Below are positions 45,960 through 54,764 of a stretch of 64,000 bases of DNA, in pieces. How positions within the stretch are numbered: position 1 is the stretch's first letter; the number at the start of each line of letters is the position of its first letter. The notes below the pieces were generated by a model, which had not been told where the DNA came from, made no database searches, and saw only the letters and a program-made list of their open reading frames with translations. The stretch is from Pelagibius sp. Alg239-R121 (GTDB lineage Bacteria; Pseudomonadota; Alphaproteobacteria; Kiloniellales; Kiloniellaceae). A program made the translations under genes and the position numbers. The DNA is taken from positions 1,116,001-1,180,000 of the forward strand of contig NZ_CAMZOF010000001.1 in NCBI RefSeq assembly GCF_947331435.1, in the 5' to 3' direction.

Positions 45960-46982
45960 CTAGTTCGCCGCCATGTCCTTGGCAATGAACTCGATCGCCG
46001 CCTTGGCATCGATACCTTTGGCCGTGACCGCGGAAATCGTTGCTTCGATAATTGGCTTGGCGATCTCGCCGTATGCCTTTTGATCGGCATCGCTGGCCGA
46101 GTTAAGCGAATTGTCGGCGGTAGAATTGGTTGCGTCCACGCCAATGGTATCGATCTGATCCCAGACCTGTCCCGCCATACGTGAGGCCGGCTCGCCGAAG
46201 ACCGTCATGAGAGCGTCCTGGTCAGCTTTCGAGAGCGAATCGAACTTCTCCTGGTTCATGATCGACGCAAAGGAGCCGCGATAGAAACCCCCCGGCATGG
46301 TGTAGCTGTGCTGGGCCACTTCGGTCAGCTTGAAGCCTTTTTTACCTTCCATCGGCATCATCACGCCGTCAGCGGCGTTGGAGGCAAGGGTTTCGTATAC
46401 TTTGGGTGCGGGCACTCGAATGCCTGTCGCGCCGAGCGCGTCGCCGACCGCGCCGGATACACCGCCGCCGAGCCGGAGCTTCATGCCCTTGATCTGATCG
46501 AGCTTGGTGACCTTGGTCGCACTGTGCAGTTGACCCGGGCCGTGGGTATGCAGCGCAATCAGTTTTACGCCCTTATGCTCGTCTGCCGATTTGAGGAATT
46601 TCTCGTAGGCACGCCAGTAGGTGACGGAAGCAGCTTCTGCGGAACCTTCGTACCCCGGCAGTTCAATCAGCTGTGTGGCGACGAAGCGTCCTGGATTGTA
46701 GCCATGGAAGATCCAAGAGATGTCAGCGGCACCGTCCTGAACCAGATCGAACTGTGCCGGCGGGGAACCGAGCTTGTATTTGATCTGGGCCGTGACCCTT
46801 CCATCCGTTGCCTCTTCGATCATCTTAATGAGCTTCGGCCACATCATGGCGTTCATGCCATGGGTCGGCGGCGCCCAGCTGGAAATGACCAGTGTCGTTT
46901 CTGCGGCGAAGGTGGTGAGTGCTGTTGATGCCGAGAGGGCTGCGCCGAGAGCTATGGCCGCAACCGGTTTAAAGAAATTCAT
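45960..46982 (-). CDS. TRAP transporter solute-binding protein (DctP)
   Basis: A 340-residue secreted binding protein. Residues 1-26 form a Sec signal (AAIALGAALSASTALTTFAA). The mature protein has the DctP layout: SWAPPTHGMNAMMWPKLIKMIEEATDGRV, then LDQIKGMKLRLGGGVSGAVGDALGAT with the arginine that pairs with a carboxylate ligand, suggesting an acidic solute. The start codon has AGGGAGA at good distance. It is the first gene of the transporter operon, and its upstream region contains two palindromes, one of them matching the MarR site found at the catabolic promoters. Its substrate probably feeds the aromatic-acid operons. Confidence 0.9.
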   Translation of the reverse strand: MNFFKPVAAIALGAALSASTALTTFAAETTLVISSWAPPTHGMNAMMWPKLIKMIEEATDGRVTAQIKYKLGSPPAQFDLVQDGAADISWIFHGYNPGRFVATQLIELPGYEGSAEAASVTYWRAYEKFLKSADEHKGVKLIALHTHGPGQLHSATKVTKLDQIKGMKLRLGGGVSGAVGDALGATGIRVPAPKVYETLASNAADGVMMPMEGKKGFKLTEVAQHSYTMPGGFYRGSFASIMNQEKFDSLSKADQDALMTVFGEPASRMAGQVWDQIDTIGVDATNSTADNSLNSASDADQKAYGEIAKPIIEATISAVTAKGIDAKAAIEFIAKDMAAN

Positions 46983-47127
46983 GATTTATCTCCCTATCGT
47001 TTGCCGTTTGCGCCCATTTTTCTAGGGCGTTTTTATATCGAAGCCAGTTATCTACCCAACGCAAACATGAAACATACTGTTGGGTGCCTCTAGAGTCTGG
47101 TTAGAGGGTAGAGTCACGCTAATTAAA

Positions 47128-47141
47128 ACCGACCAGTCGGT
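47128..47141. promoter_or_regulatory. Palindrome ACCGACCAGTCGGT
   Basis: A perfect palindrome with arms ACCGAC/GTCGGT and a two-base centre lies 146 bases upstream of the TRAP binding-protein start. The pattern is like TetR-family operators, but the nearest recognised regulator is a MarR protein and no TetR gene is adjacent. Its partner is therefore unknown. Confidence 0.4.
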
Positions 47142-47525
47142 CAATCATTATTCATATGTCTTTTGCGGACTCTATGTCGCGTCGTGTTTCCGGCTCTTTC
47201 TCCGCGCCATCCCGTCCTTCGAGCTGCTGTCAAAATGGTTTCATATGAAACTATTGTCAAGCGACCAGTTGATGGAGCAGGCCGAAGTGGCTTGGATCGC
47301 AGATGTTGCTGCGGTCCAAAGTTCCAATGCGCCTTAGGTAAGGTGGACATTGCCTGACGCTTCCTATGGGTTGGTTTGTGTCGAATCGCCGTTCAGCTCT
47401 TTTCCTCGTTCCTGATTAAATTCACGATTGCCGATATTATTTCGGATCCTATTGCAGTCTCTGGCACGGTGGCGGCTTTTTGTCAGTCTGTCCGGAGACC
47501 GGACAATCAACTGGCCTCTTCCTCC
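47142..47525. other. Intergenic region between TRAP operon and MarR gene
   Basis: Outside the two palindromes, this stretch upstream of the TRAP operon shows no gene; short frames here lack support. It probably contains the transporter promoter, but I see no strong -35/-10 pair. Confidence 0.4.
47234..47255. promoter_or_regulatory. Palindrome with TTTCATATGAAA core, probable MarR site
   Basis: GTTTCATATGAAAC (47238-47251) is a perfect palindrome, extended with one mismatch per side to ATT/AAT ends (47234-47255). The same TTTCATAT half-site occurs at the promoters of the two catabolic operons. It lies between the TRAP operon and the MarR gene, making it a good MarR operator candidate. Confidence 0.6.
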
Positions 47526-48077
47526 TCACGATCCATGCCCAGGCTTTCTCTTCACGCTTGGTGCAGTCAGAGCCGGCCTCGTTGCCTCTTCCTCGAGAGA
47601 GTGGTTCCCGGTCTCGCGTTGCTCCCGAATCAGTTTGTGCAGGATTGTTTTCAGGCTCTTTTCTTCGTCGCGGGACAAGATTGCGGTCGCCTGCTGCTCA
47701 TGGGTTTTGGCCGCGGCGATAAGCGGCTCGACCAACTCACGTCCGCGGTCGGTAATATAGATCTGAATCTTGCGCCGGTCCGCCGTATCGAGATGTTTTT
47801 CCACAAGTCCGTCGGCTTGAAGCTGATCGATGATCTTGGTCAGGTGAGATTGCTCCAGCAGAACGAACTGAGCCAGCTCGGTGAGCATCAAACCCGGACG
47901 GTCAATCAGACATGCAAGGACGCGCCAGTTCTGGACTTTGACCCCCTGTGCCTTGACTTGGAGGTGAAATTTGCTGGAAAGCGCGTGACTGGTCGCGGCC
48001 AGGAGGTACAGCAGATAGCCGTCGACAAAAGGGGAGGCGTCATCCTCGGTCAGTTTGATCTGGCGCAGGCTAGTCAT
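47526..48077 (-). CDS. MarR-family transcriptional regulator
   Basis: A 183-residue winged-helix protein. MLTELAQFVLLEQSHLTKIIDQLQADGLVEK is the recognition region and TADRRKIQIYITDRGRELV the beta-wing; the helical ends mediate dimerisation. MarR members that control aromatic catabolism commonly bind a CoA thioester or phenolic ligand. It is divergent from the IorA-like gene, with 179 bases between start codons, and near inverted TTTTCATATA repeats around a promoter. It probably represses that operon, the TRAP operon and the downstream acyl-CoA dehydrogenase operon until an intermediate accumulates. Confidence 0.88.
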   Translation of the reverse strand: MTSLRQIKLTEDDASPFVDGYLLYLLAATSHALSSKFHLQVKAQGVKVQNWRVLACLIDRPGLMLTELAQFVLLEQSHLTKIIDQLQADGLVEKHLDTADRRKIQIYITDRGRELVEPLIAAAKTHEQQATAILSRDEEKSLKTILHKLIREQRETGNHSLEEEATRPALTAPSVKRKPGHGS

Positions 48078-48136
48078 GGGGGAATGTGATCACATCTCGC
48101 TTCAGGAATCAATCGTTTCAAGCTTAAAAAATCGCA

Positions 48137-48189
48137 TTTTCATATAAATCACGTTGACAAAAAATGCTTTAAGAATGAATATATGAAAA
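48137..48189 (+). promoter_or_regulatory. Promoter of the IorA-like operon with flanking MarR half-sites
   Basis: TTGACA (48154-48159) is followed after 17-18 bases by a weak -10 near 48177-48183. TTTTCATATA (48137-48146) and its exact complement TATATGAAAA (48180-48189) flank the -35 and cover the -10. The left arm shares TTTTCATATAA with the promoter at 61298. The layout suits repression by the adjacent MarR protein. Confidence 0.6.
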
Positions 48190-48256
48190 AGAATATAATT
48201 ATCGACTCGCTTGATCGCGGTATGCTTTTCCGCGTGGGTCGAAGGGAAGGTGAGCG

Positions 48257-50416
48257 TTGGCTGAGCGGTCTTTTGTTCAGGAGGTGCAGGCGCTGCGGCT
48301 GGGGGCAGGAGAAACCTTTCGCGGAGAGGGAATTCTTGCTGTCACCAAGGCCTTGCTTGAGTCAGGCGTCGGCTATGTCGGCGGCTATCAGGGGGCGCCC
48401 ATCTCTCACTTGATGGATGTGCTAGCGGATGCCAAGGATATCCTGGACGAATTGGGTGTGCATTTCGAGGCCAGCGCCAGTGAGGCCGCCGCCGCCGCCA
48501 TGCTTTCCGCTTCAATGCATTATCCGATCCGCGGTGCTGCGACCTGGAAGTCGACGGTCGGCACCAACGTGGCCTCAGACGCACTCGCCAACCTCTCTTC
48601 CGGTGGCGTTACGGGCGGTGCGCTGATCATCGTGGGCGAAGACTACGGCGAAGGCTCTTCCATCATGCAGGAGCGGTCTCATGCCTTTGCCATGAAATCG
48701 CAGATCTGGCTGCTGGATCCGCGCCCAAACGCGGAATCGATCGTCAAAGCGGTTCGTGACGGGTTCGAGCTGTCGGAGGCGAGCAACACGCCTGTTATGC
48801 TGGAACTCCGGATCCGTGCCTGCCACGTTCATGGTTCTTTTGAGACACGCGACAACGTCCGCCCGGACTTCACGCTGGAGCAAGCGCGTAATCATCCGAG
48901 GCGTGAGACTGACCGGATCGTGCTCCCGCCGGCATCGTTCGCCCATGAACAAGAGAAGGTTACCAAGAGGTGGCCGGCGGCGGTCGAGTTTATTAAGTCA
49001 CGCAAGTTGAACGAGTTCTTCGACGGGGATATCACGGATATCGGGATCGTTCTTCAGGGCGGCCACTACAACGGCGTCATCGCGGCATTGCGGCAACTGG
49101 GGCTGGCAGATGTTTACGGCAAGACGCGAGTACCCCTCTATGTGATGAATGTGACCTACCCTCTGATCGATGATGAGGTCGTCTCTTTTTGCGCCGACAA
49201 ACGTGCCGTTTTAATGGTCGAGGAAGGACAGCCGGATCATCTGGAGCAGGCGGTAAGCACCATCCTGCGCCGGGCAGGTGTCACGACACCGCTACATGGC
49301 AAGGATTTCCTGCCCAAGGCTGGGGAATATACCAATAAAGCGCTCATCGAGGGCATTCGCGGTTTCCTGGATCTACAAGCAGAAAAACCTGCCGCATTGG
49401 CCGGATCGAAGACGGCTGCACCACTGCCCGACGACGTTGCCAATGCTCTGAACAAAGCAGTGCCGCCCCGTCCCGCCGGCTTTTGCACGGGCTGTCCGGA
49501 GCGCCCGATCTTTTCGGCCCTGACCCTGGCCCAGCAGGACGTCGGTGAGCGCCATATCGCCTGTGATATCGGCTGCCATCTCTTTTCCATCCTGCCACCC
49601 TTTAACGTGGGTGCCAGCACCATGGGGTATGGCTTGGGTGCGGCCTCGGCCTCCGGCCTGAACATCGGCAAGGGTAAACGCTCGATTTCGATCATGGGTG
49701 ATGGCGGTTTCTGGCATAACGGACTGGCCAGCGGGATCGGCAATGCGGTCTTCAATCAAAGCGACGATGTGGTTCTGATCGTCGACAACTTTTACGCAGC
49801 GGCAACCGGCGGGCAGGACATTCTTTCGTCGCGCGCGAGCAATCGAGACCGTTCGACCCGGCACCCGATTGAGGATGCGGTCAAGGGCGTTGGTGTCACC
49901 TGGGTCCGGAGGATCGATCATACCTACGATGTCGGAGCCATGCGTCGAGTCATCGAGGAAGCGCTGACTACTGATGCCAGTGGTCCAAAGGTCGTGATTG
50001 CCTCCAGCGAGTGCATGCTCAACCGCCAGCGCCGGGAGCGCCCGATCCGGCGCAAAGCGCTGGGCGAGGGGCAGCGCGTGGTTGCGCAGAAATTCGGCGT
50101 GGATGAAGACATTTGTACCGGAGATCATGCCTGCACCCGCATCTCCGGTTGCCCGTCCCTGACCCTGAAGGAAACCGACGATCCCTTGCGCGACGATCCG
50201 GTCGCTTTCGTCGACAACTCCTGTGTTGCCTGTGGTCACTGTGGTGAGGTCGCCGATGCCGCCGTGCTGTGCCCGTCCTTTTACCGGGCCGACGCGGTAC
50301 ATAATCCGACATTCTGGGATCGCACTCTCGCTAGGCTGCGTAAGGGTGTGACGGCGAAACTTCAGCAGCGCCGCGATGCGCAGCGTCTGCAGGAACCGGT
50401 GGGGGAGCAGCCTTGA
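48257..50416 (+). CDS. Indolepyruvate ferredoxin oxidoreductase alpha subunit-like (IorA)
   Basis: A 719-residue thiamine-diphosphate enzyme subunit starting at TTG 48257 after AAGGTG. The N-terminal pyrimidine-binding domain includes GGYQGAPISHLMDVL and EASASEAAAAAML; the C-terminal domain contains the cofactor motif SIMGDGGFWHNG with FCTGCPERP before it. The C-terminal tail holds two iron-sulfur clusters: CTGDHACTRISGCP and SCVACGHCGEVADAAVLCP. Such proteins oxidatively decarboxylate arylpyruvates to aryl-acetyl-CoA, reducing ferredoxin. The IorB-like gene follows with a one-base overlap. An arylpyruvate or related 2-oxo acid is the likely substrate; specificity is not shown. Confidence 0.85.
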   Translation: MAERSFVQEVQALRLGAGETFRGEGILAVTKALLESGVGYVGGYQGAPISHLMDVLADAKDILDELGVHFEASASEAAAAAMLSASMHYPIRGAATWKSTVGTNVASDALANLSSGGVTGGALIIVGEDYGEGSSIMQERSHAFAMKSQIWLLDPRPNAESIVKAVRDGFELSEASNTPVMLELRIRACHVHGSFETRDNVRPDFTLEQARNHPRRETDRIVLPPASFAHEQEKVTKRWPAAVEFIKSRKLNEFFDGDITDIGIVLQGGHYNGVIAALRQLGLADVYGKTRVPLYVMNVTYPLIDDEVVSFCADKRAVLMVEEGQPDHLEQAVSTILRRAGVTTPLHGKDFLPKAGEYTNKALIEGIRGFLDLQAEKPAALAGSKTAAPLPDDVANALNKAVPPRPAGFCTGCPERPIFSALTLAQQDVGERHIACDIGCHLFSILPPFNVGASTMGYGLGAASASGLNIGKGKRSISIMGDGGFWHNGLASGIGNAVFNQSDDVVLIVDNFYAAATGGQDILSSRASNRDRSTRHPIEDAVKGVGVTWVRRIDHTYDVGAMRRVIEEALTTDASGPKVVIASSECMLNRQRRERPIRRKALGEGQRVVAQKFGVDEDICTGDHACTRISGCPSLTLKETDDPLRDDPVAFVDNSCVACGHCGEVADAAVLCPSFYRADAVHNPTFWDRTLARLRKGVTAKLQQRRDAQRLQEPVGEQP

Positions 50417-51966
50417 TGGCGGATGAACTCTCCCGGGACCGGCCTATCTGCGTTGCCGTACTTGCCATCGGCGGTCAGGGCGGAGGTGTCGTCACCGACT
50501 GGCTGGTTGCCTTGGCGGAATCGCGGGGCTGGGTCGCGCAGTCAACCAGTGTGCCGGGTGTGGCGCAGCGGACCGGCGCGACCGTCTATTATGTCGAAAT
50601 GATCGAAGCGGGCGGGCAGACTCCGATTCTCGCCCTGATGCCGACGCCCGGCGATGTGGATCTGGTGGTTGCGGCGGAGTGGATGGAGGCCGGGCGTGCA
50701 ATCCAGCGTGGGTTGGTGTCACCGGATCGGACGACCTTGATTGCCTCGACCCATCGCTCTTTAGCCGTATCCGAGAAATCGGTGCCCGGCGATGGCGTGA
50801 ATGATCCCCAAGCTGTTGAGATGGCTGCGGCGCTCACGGCGAAGCGCTTTTTGCGCGCCGATTTGTCTGCCATCGCCCAGGCAAACGGCAGCGTGATCTC
50901 AGCGAGTCTGTTCGGTTCAATCGCAGGCTCCGGCGCTTTACCCTTCCCGCGAAGTGCTTTCGAAGAGGCGGTCCGTGCCGGCGGATTAGGGGTCGAGGCA
51001 AGCCTGCGCGCGTTCGATGCGGCTTACGATTGTCTCGATGAATCCGCGCCGGAGCAGGCTGATGCGAATGAAGCGCCTCTGCCGGTCCTGTCGGGTGGAA
51101 CGCCGGCCGAACGCCAGAAATATCACGCGCTCTGTGAGCGTGCCGGTGCCTACTTTCCGGACTCCATGAAAGCGATCCTCAGGGCCGGGCTTAATCGCGT
51201 GGTGGATTATCAGGATGCCGCCTACGGTGAGGACTATCTCGACCGGCTGGAGGAGATTATAGATCTGGATAAACGGGTCGGTGGCAATGACAAAGAACAC
51301 GCGCTGACGGCCTTTGTGGCGAAGTATCTTGCCTCGGCTATGAGTTATCAGGACGTCATCCGGGTGGCCGACCTGAAATCTCGGAGCAGCCGCTTTGCGC
51401 GGGTTCGCGGTGATATCGCGGCGGACGAAGAGCAGGTTGTCGCCATCACCGAATTTATGCATCCCCGTGTTCAGGAGATTTGCGGTCTGCTGCCGGCTTC
51501 TCTGGGCCGTGGTGCCGAGGAAAATCGCTTCGTTCGGTGGCTGCTGTCGCTTTTTACCGGAAGCAAGCGGGTGCGGAGCGATAGTCTCCGAGGTTTCTTA
51601 TCTCTCTACGTTCTGTCGGCTCTGCGCCGTTGGCGGCGCAAACTGTTGCGCCACGAAATCGAGATGGCGCACATCAGTCGCTGGCTCGCAAATGTCACGC
51701 GTACGGCAAACGATGACTACGACCTCGCGGTCGAGATTGTGAGGTGCCGCCGTATGATCAAAGGCTACAGCGACACTCACGAACGCTCGATGAGCAAGTA
51801 CGATCAGGTATTGCAGGGTATCGATCTGGTGCGGGGCCGAGCCGATGCGGCGGATTGGGCGCAGCGTTTGCACGAAGCCGCATTGCAGGACCCTGACGGT
51901 GTTGCCCTCGCTGGTGCACTGAAAACCATCGAGAGCTTTTCCGGTCCCAAGTCGGAGGTCGCCTGA
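50416..51966 (+). CDS. Indolepyruvate oxidoreductase beta subunit-like (IorB) with DUF6537-type C-terminal domain
   Basis: A 516-residue protein from ATG 50416, overlapping the IorA-like stop by one base. Residues 8-190 form the gamma-type domain (AVLAIGGQGGGVVTDWLVALAESRG ... STSVPGVAQRTGATVYYVEM). The remainder, from about residue 230 (GGTPAERQKYHALCERAGAYFPDSMKAIL) onward, is a helical DUF6537-like region, longer than classical IorB (about 200 residues). It forms the second half of the 2-oxoacid oxidoreductase. It directly abuts the reductase gene at 51967, so electron transfer partners are co-expressed. Confidence 0.83.
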   Translation: MADELSRDRPICVAVLAIGGQGGGVVTDWLVALAESRGWVAQSTSVPGVAQRTGATVYYVEMIEAGGQTPILALMPTPGDVDLVVAAEWMEAGRAIQRGLVSPDRTTLIASTHRSLAVSEKSVPGDGVNDPQAVEMAAALTAKRFLRADLSAIAQANGSVISASLFGSIAGSGALPFPRSAFEEAVRAGGLGVEASLRAFDAAYDCLDESAPEQADANEAPLPVLSGGTPAERQKYHALCERAGAYFPDSMKAILRAGLNRVVDYQDAAYGEDYLDRLEEIIDLDKRVGGNDKEHALTAFVAKYLASAMSYQDVIRVADLKSRSSRFARVRGDIAADEEQVVAITEFMHPRVQEICGLLPASLGRGAEENRFVRWLLSLFTGSKRVRSDSLRGFLSLYVLSALRRWRRKLLRHEIEMAHISRWLANVTRTANDDYDLAVEIVRCRRMIKGYSDTHERSMSKYDQVLQGIDLVRGRADAADWAQRLHEAALQDPDGVALAGALKTIESFSGPKSEVA

Positions 51967-52932
51967 ATGTCGGAATTGGAACTCACGGTCATCGGGGTGG
52001 CCGAAGAAGCGCCTTTGGTCCGGGCCTTTCATTTGGAGGCGGTCTCGGGCGGCCAGCTACCCGGCTATAGCCCCGGGTCTCACATCAGGGTGCAGCTGCC
52101 CAATGGCGACGATCGGCCTTATTCGCTGGTCAATCTCGACCCCTCGATTGAGACCGAAAAAGGTGTGAAGCACTATCGACTTGGCGTGCGTCTGGAAGAA
52201 AACTCCCTAGGCGGATCGTCGTTTATGCACGGCCTCTCGCCCGGCGACCGGATTTTGACAACGCCACCGAAGAACGAGTTTGCCCTGGCTGGCGATGCCG
52301 GTCCGGCTGTCCTGGTCGCCGGCGGCATCGGAATTACGCCGATTGCCTCAATGGCCGCCGAACTGCTGCGCAACAATTGCGACTTTCTTTTGCACTACTC
52401 CGGTCGGGCGCAGGGGAGTCTTGCCTTCATCGGGCCTCTCAGGGACTTGCTCGGAGAAAGGCTCATCGAGCACTACGACGATCTGACGGGCGGACCCCTC
52501 GACATCGACGCCGTCTTATCGGCGTCCGATGCCAGCCAGCATCTCTACGTCTGCGGGCCCAAAGGCATGATCGAGGCAATGCAGATTGCGGCGCGGGCCC
52601 GTGACTGGCCGGAGGCGCGCATTCATTTCGAGCTCTTCACGCCGCCGGTACCCCAAACGGGTGACAGGCCCTTCGAAATAGAAGTCGCGTCGACGGGTGA
52701 AAGCTACACCATTCCGGTGGGCGAAAGTATCATTCAGGTGCTGGAGGCCGCCGGGCACGACCTGATCTACGACTGCCAGCGCGGCGATTGCGGGATTTGC
52801 CAGACCGATGTGATTTCCGGTGAGCCGGATCATCGCGATCTGGTTTTAACGGATAGCGAAAAAGCCGAAGGCAAGGTGATGCAGATCTGCGTATCGCGGG
52901 CGCGTTCCGTGAAACTCGTTCTGGACCTTTAG
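51967..52932 (+). CDS. Ferredoxin-type oxygenase reductase (VanB/PDR family)
   Basis: A 321-residue flavoprotein reductase. N-terminal FMN-binding domain (PGSHIRVQLPNGDDRPYSLVN), a NAD-binding domain (GGIGITPIASMAAELL ... YVCGPKGMIEAM) and a C-terminal plant-type [2Fe-2S] domain with CQRGDCGIC and a last cysteine in MQICVSR. Such single-chain reductases transfer electrons from NADH to the Rieske centre of the partner oxygenase, here the genes beginning 20 bases downstream. It starts at ATG 51967 right after the IorB-like stop. It may also draw on ferredoxin from the 2-oxoacid oxidoreductase; that is speculative. Confidence 0.88.
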   Translation: MSELELTVIGVAEEAPLVRAFHLEAVSGGQLPGYSPGSHIRVQLPNGDDRPYSLVNLDPSIETEKGVKHYRLGVRLEENSLGGSSFMHGLSPGDRILTTPPKNEFALAGDAGPAVLVAGGIGITPIASMAAELLRNNCDFLLHYSGRAQGSLAFIGPLRDLLGERLIEHYDDLTGGPLDIDAVLSASDASQHLYVCGPKGMIEAMQIAARARDWPEARIHFELFTPPVPQTGDRPFEIEVASTGESYTIPVGESIIQVLEAAGHDLIYDCQRGDCGICQTDVISGEPDHRDLVLTDSEKAEGKVMQICVSRARSVKLVLDL

Positions 52933-52951
52933 CGGGTCAGAGGAGGTAACA

Positions 52952-54280
52952 ATGATGAACGATGGAATGGTTATCGAGACGATCCGCGGTCTTATCCGTG
53001 ACGGTGAGGTACACCGGGATCTCTATTGCAGCCAGGAGGTCTTTTCGCTGGAGATGGAGCATTTGTTCCGCAATGCCTGGGTTTACATCGGCCACGAGAG
53101 CCAGGTGCCGAACAAGGGCGACTATTTTGCGACGGAGCTCGGTACTCAGCCTGTCTTGATGGTTCGCCACAGCGACAATTCTATCCGCGCCCTGTTCAAC
53201 CGCTGCCCTCATAAGGGCACACAGGTGGTGATCGATCGGAAGGGAAACACTGGAAAGTTTTTTCGTTGCCCCTACCACGCCTGGTCTTTTAAGACGGACG
53301 GCAGCCTTCTGGCCGTGCCTTTGAAGAAGGGGTATGAGAATACCGGCATGCCCGAATCCTGTGCTTCGAAGGGCATGACACCTTTGGCCCATGTCGAAAA
53401 CTATCGCGGGTTCATCTTCGCCAAGATCAACGATGCCGGTCCCGACTTCGACGGCTTTTTCGGCGAATCCCTCTCCAGTCTCGACAACATGATCGACCGC
53501 TCGCCGGAGGGACGGTTGGAAGTGGTCGGCAGTCCGCTGCGATATCTGCATCACTGCAATTGGAAGATGCTGGTCGAAAATCAGACCGACACCTGTCATC
53601 CGATGGTCGCGCATGAATCCTCGGCGGGGACCGTAAAGCAGATCTGGGAACAGGAAGGCGGCGACGGCCCCAAGCCTATGGCGGTCGAGTGTATCCTGCC
53701 CTTCATGTCGTCCTACGAATTCTTTGAAAACATGGGGATCCGGACCTGGGACAACGGTCACGGCCACACTGGTGTCCATCACTCGATCCATTCCGATTAC
53801 TCTGCGATCGAGGGTTACTTCGAGCGGATGGTGACAGCCTATGGTGAAGACCGGGCAAAGCAGATTCTCGACGAAAACCGGCACAACACGGTCTACTTCC
53901 CAAACATGATGATCAAGGGGCCGATCCAGTCTCTGCGGCTTTTTAAGCCGATTGCCGCCAACAAGACGCTGGTGGAGTCCTGGATTTTCCGGCTGGTGGG
54001 TGCTCCGGACAAACTGCTCGAGCGCACGGCCATGTACAATCGGCTTATCAACGCACCGACCTCCATTGTCGGACACGACGATCTTGAGATGTACGAGCGT
54101 GCGCAGTCGGGCCTGATGAGCGACGGCAACCAGTGGGTCAATATGCAAAGACTCTACGATCCGGCCGAAGACGACTCGCCGAACGCGACGTACAATGGCA
54201 CCACCGAGGCACAGATGCGTAACCAGTTCCGGGCCTGGGAGAAATTCATGACACTCGGCATTGAAGAGGCCGCGTCATGA
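52952..54280 (+). CDS. Rieske non-heme iron ring-hydroxylating oxygenase, alpha subunit
   Basis: A 442-residue alpha subunit. The Rieske [2Fe-2S] ligands are C85, H87 (CPH) and C106, H109 (CPYH). The mononuclear iron site is ENQTDTCHPMVAH, carrying the bridging Asp and the two His. AGGAGGT lies ten bases upstream of ATG 52952, the strongest ribosome binding site in the operon. It inserts oxygen into an aromatic ring, probably with the beta subunit next door. Substrate is unknown; the neighbours suggest an aryl acid or indole-type compound. Confidence 0.9.
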   Translation: MMNDGMVIETIRGLIRDGEVHRDLYCSQEVFSLEMEHLFRNAWVYIGHESQVPNKGDYFATELGTQPVLMVRHSDNSIRALFNRCPHKGTQVVIDRKGNTGKFFRCPYHAWSFKTDGSLLAVPLKKGYENTGMPESCASKGMTPLAHVENYRGFIFAKINDAGPDFDGFFGESLSSLDNMIDRSPEGRLEVVGSPLRYLHHCNWKMLVENQTDTCHPMVAHESSAGTVKQIWEQEGGDGPKPMAVECILPFMSSYEFFENMGIRTWDNGHGHTGVHHSIHSDYSAIEGYFERMVTAYGEDRAKQILDENRHNTVYFPNMMIKGPIQSLRLFKPIAANKTLVESWIFRLVGAPDKLLERTAMYNRLINAPTSIVGHDDLEMYERAQSGLMSDGNQWVNMQRLYDPAEDDSPNATYNGTTEAQMRNQFRAWEKFMTLGIEEAAS

Positions 54281-54756
54281 CGCCGGCGGCTCAGGATCTT
54301 ATTGATTTCGTCGTTGCCGAAGCACGGCTGATCGACGAGCGCCGTTTTCCCGAATGGCTGGAACTCTTCAGCGAGGACGGTATCTACTGGATGCCGTTGG
54401 AGCCGGATCAGGAGGAGGAGCACCTGACCACCTCCCTGATGTATGAGGACATGCTGTTGTTGCGTACCCGGGTCCAGCGGCTGGAAGGGCAGCGGACCTT
54501 TTCCCAGAAACCAAAAAGCCGCTGCCAGCATTTACTTCAAGTCCCCAGTGTCGATGAAATTAATCATGATGAAAATCTCTACCGGACCTACACGCCTTTC
54601 CACTATGTCGAAACCCGCTTCGATGAGCAGACTCTGCTGGCAGGCTGGGCACGCCACCGTCTTTGCGTCATAGAGGGCAATCTCAAGATCAAGTGCAAGC
54701 GGGTCGACCTGGTCAACTGCGACGCGCCTCACCGCAACATTCAGCTATTTGTGTAG
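54277..54756 (+). CDS. Ring-hydroxylating oxygenase beta subunit
   Basis: A 159-residue small subunit of the cystatin-like fold. AEARLIDERRFPEWLELFSEDGIYWMPLE and YRTYTPFHYVETR match beta subunits of aromatic dioxygenases, which stabilise the alpha3beta3 assembly. It overlaps the alpha subunit stop by four bases (ATGA) and its own stop overlaps a possible GTG start of the next gene. Length and partner are as expected. Confidence 0.85.
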   Translation: MTPAAQDLIDFVVAEARLIDERRFPEWLELFSEDGIYWMPLEPDQEEEHLTTSLMYEDMLLLRTRVQRLEGQRTFSQKPKSRCQHLLQVPSVDEINHDENLYRTYTPFHYVETRFDEQTLLAGWARHRLCVIEGNLKIKCKRVDLVNCDAPHRNIQLFV

Positions 54757-54764
54757 TGAACTCT

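Noticed and set aside
47376-48089. 237-codon plus-strand frame opposite the MarR gene
   Set aside because: Overlaps a gene with a clear winged-helix motif; the plus-strand translation has no family.
52937-54148. 403-codon minus-strand open frame opposite the Rieske alpha subunit
   Set aside because: It lies entirely antisense to a protein with complete Rieske and iron-site motifs, has no recognisable domain and arises from codon bias on the opposite strand.
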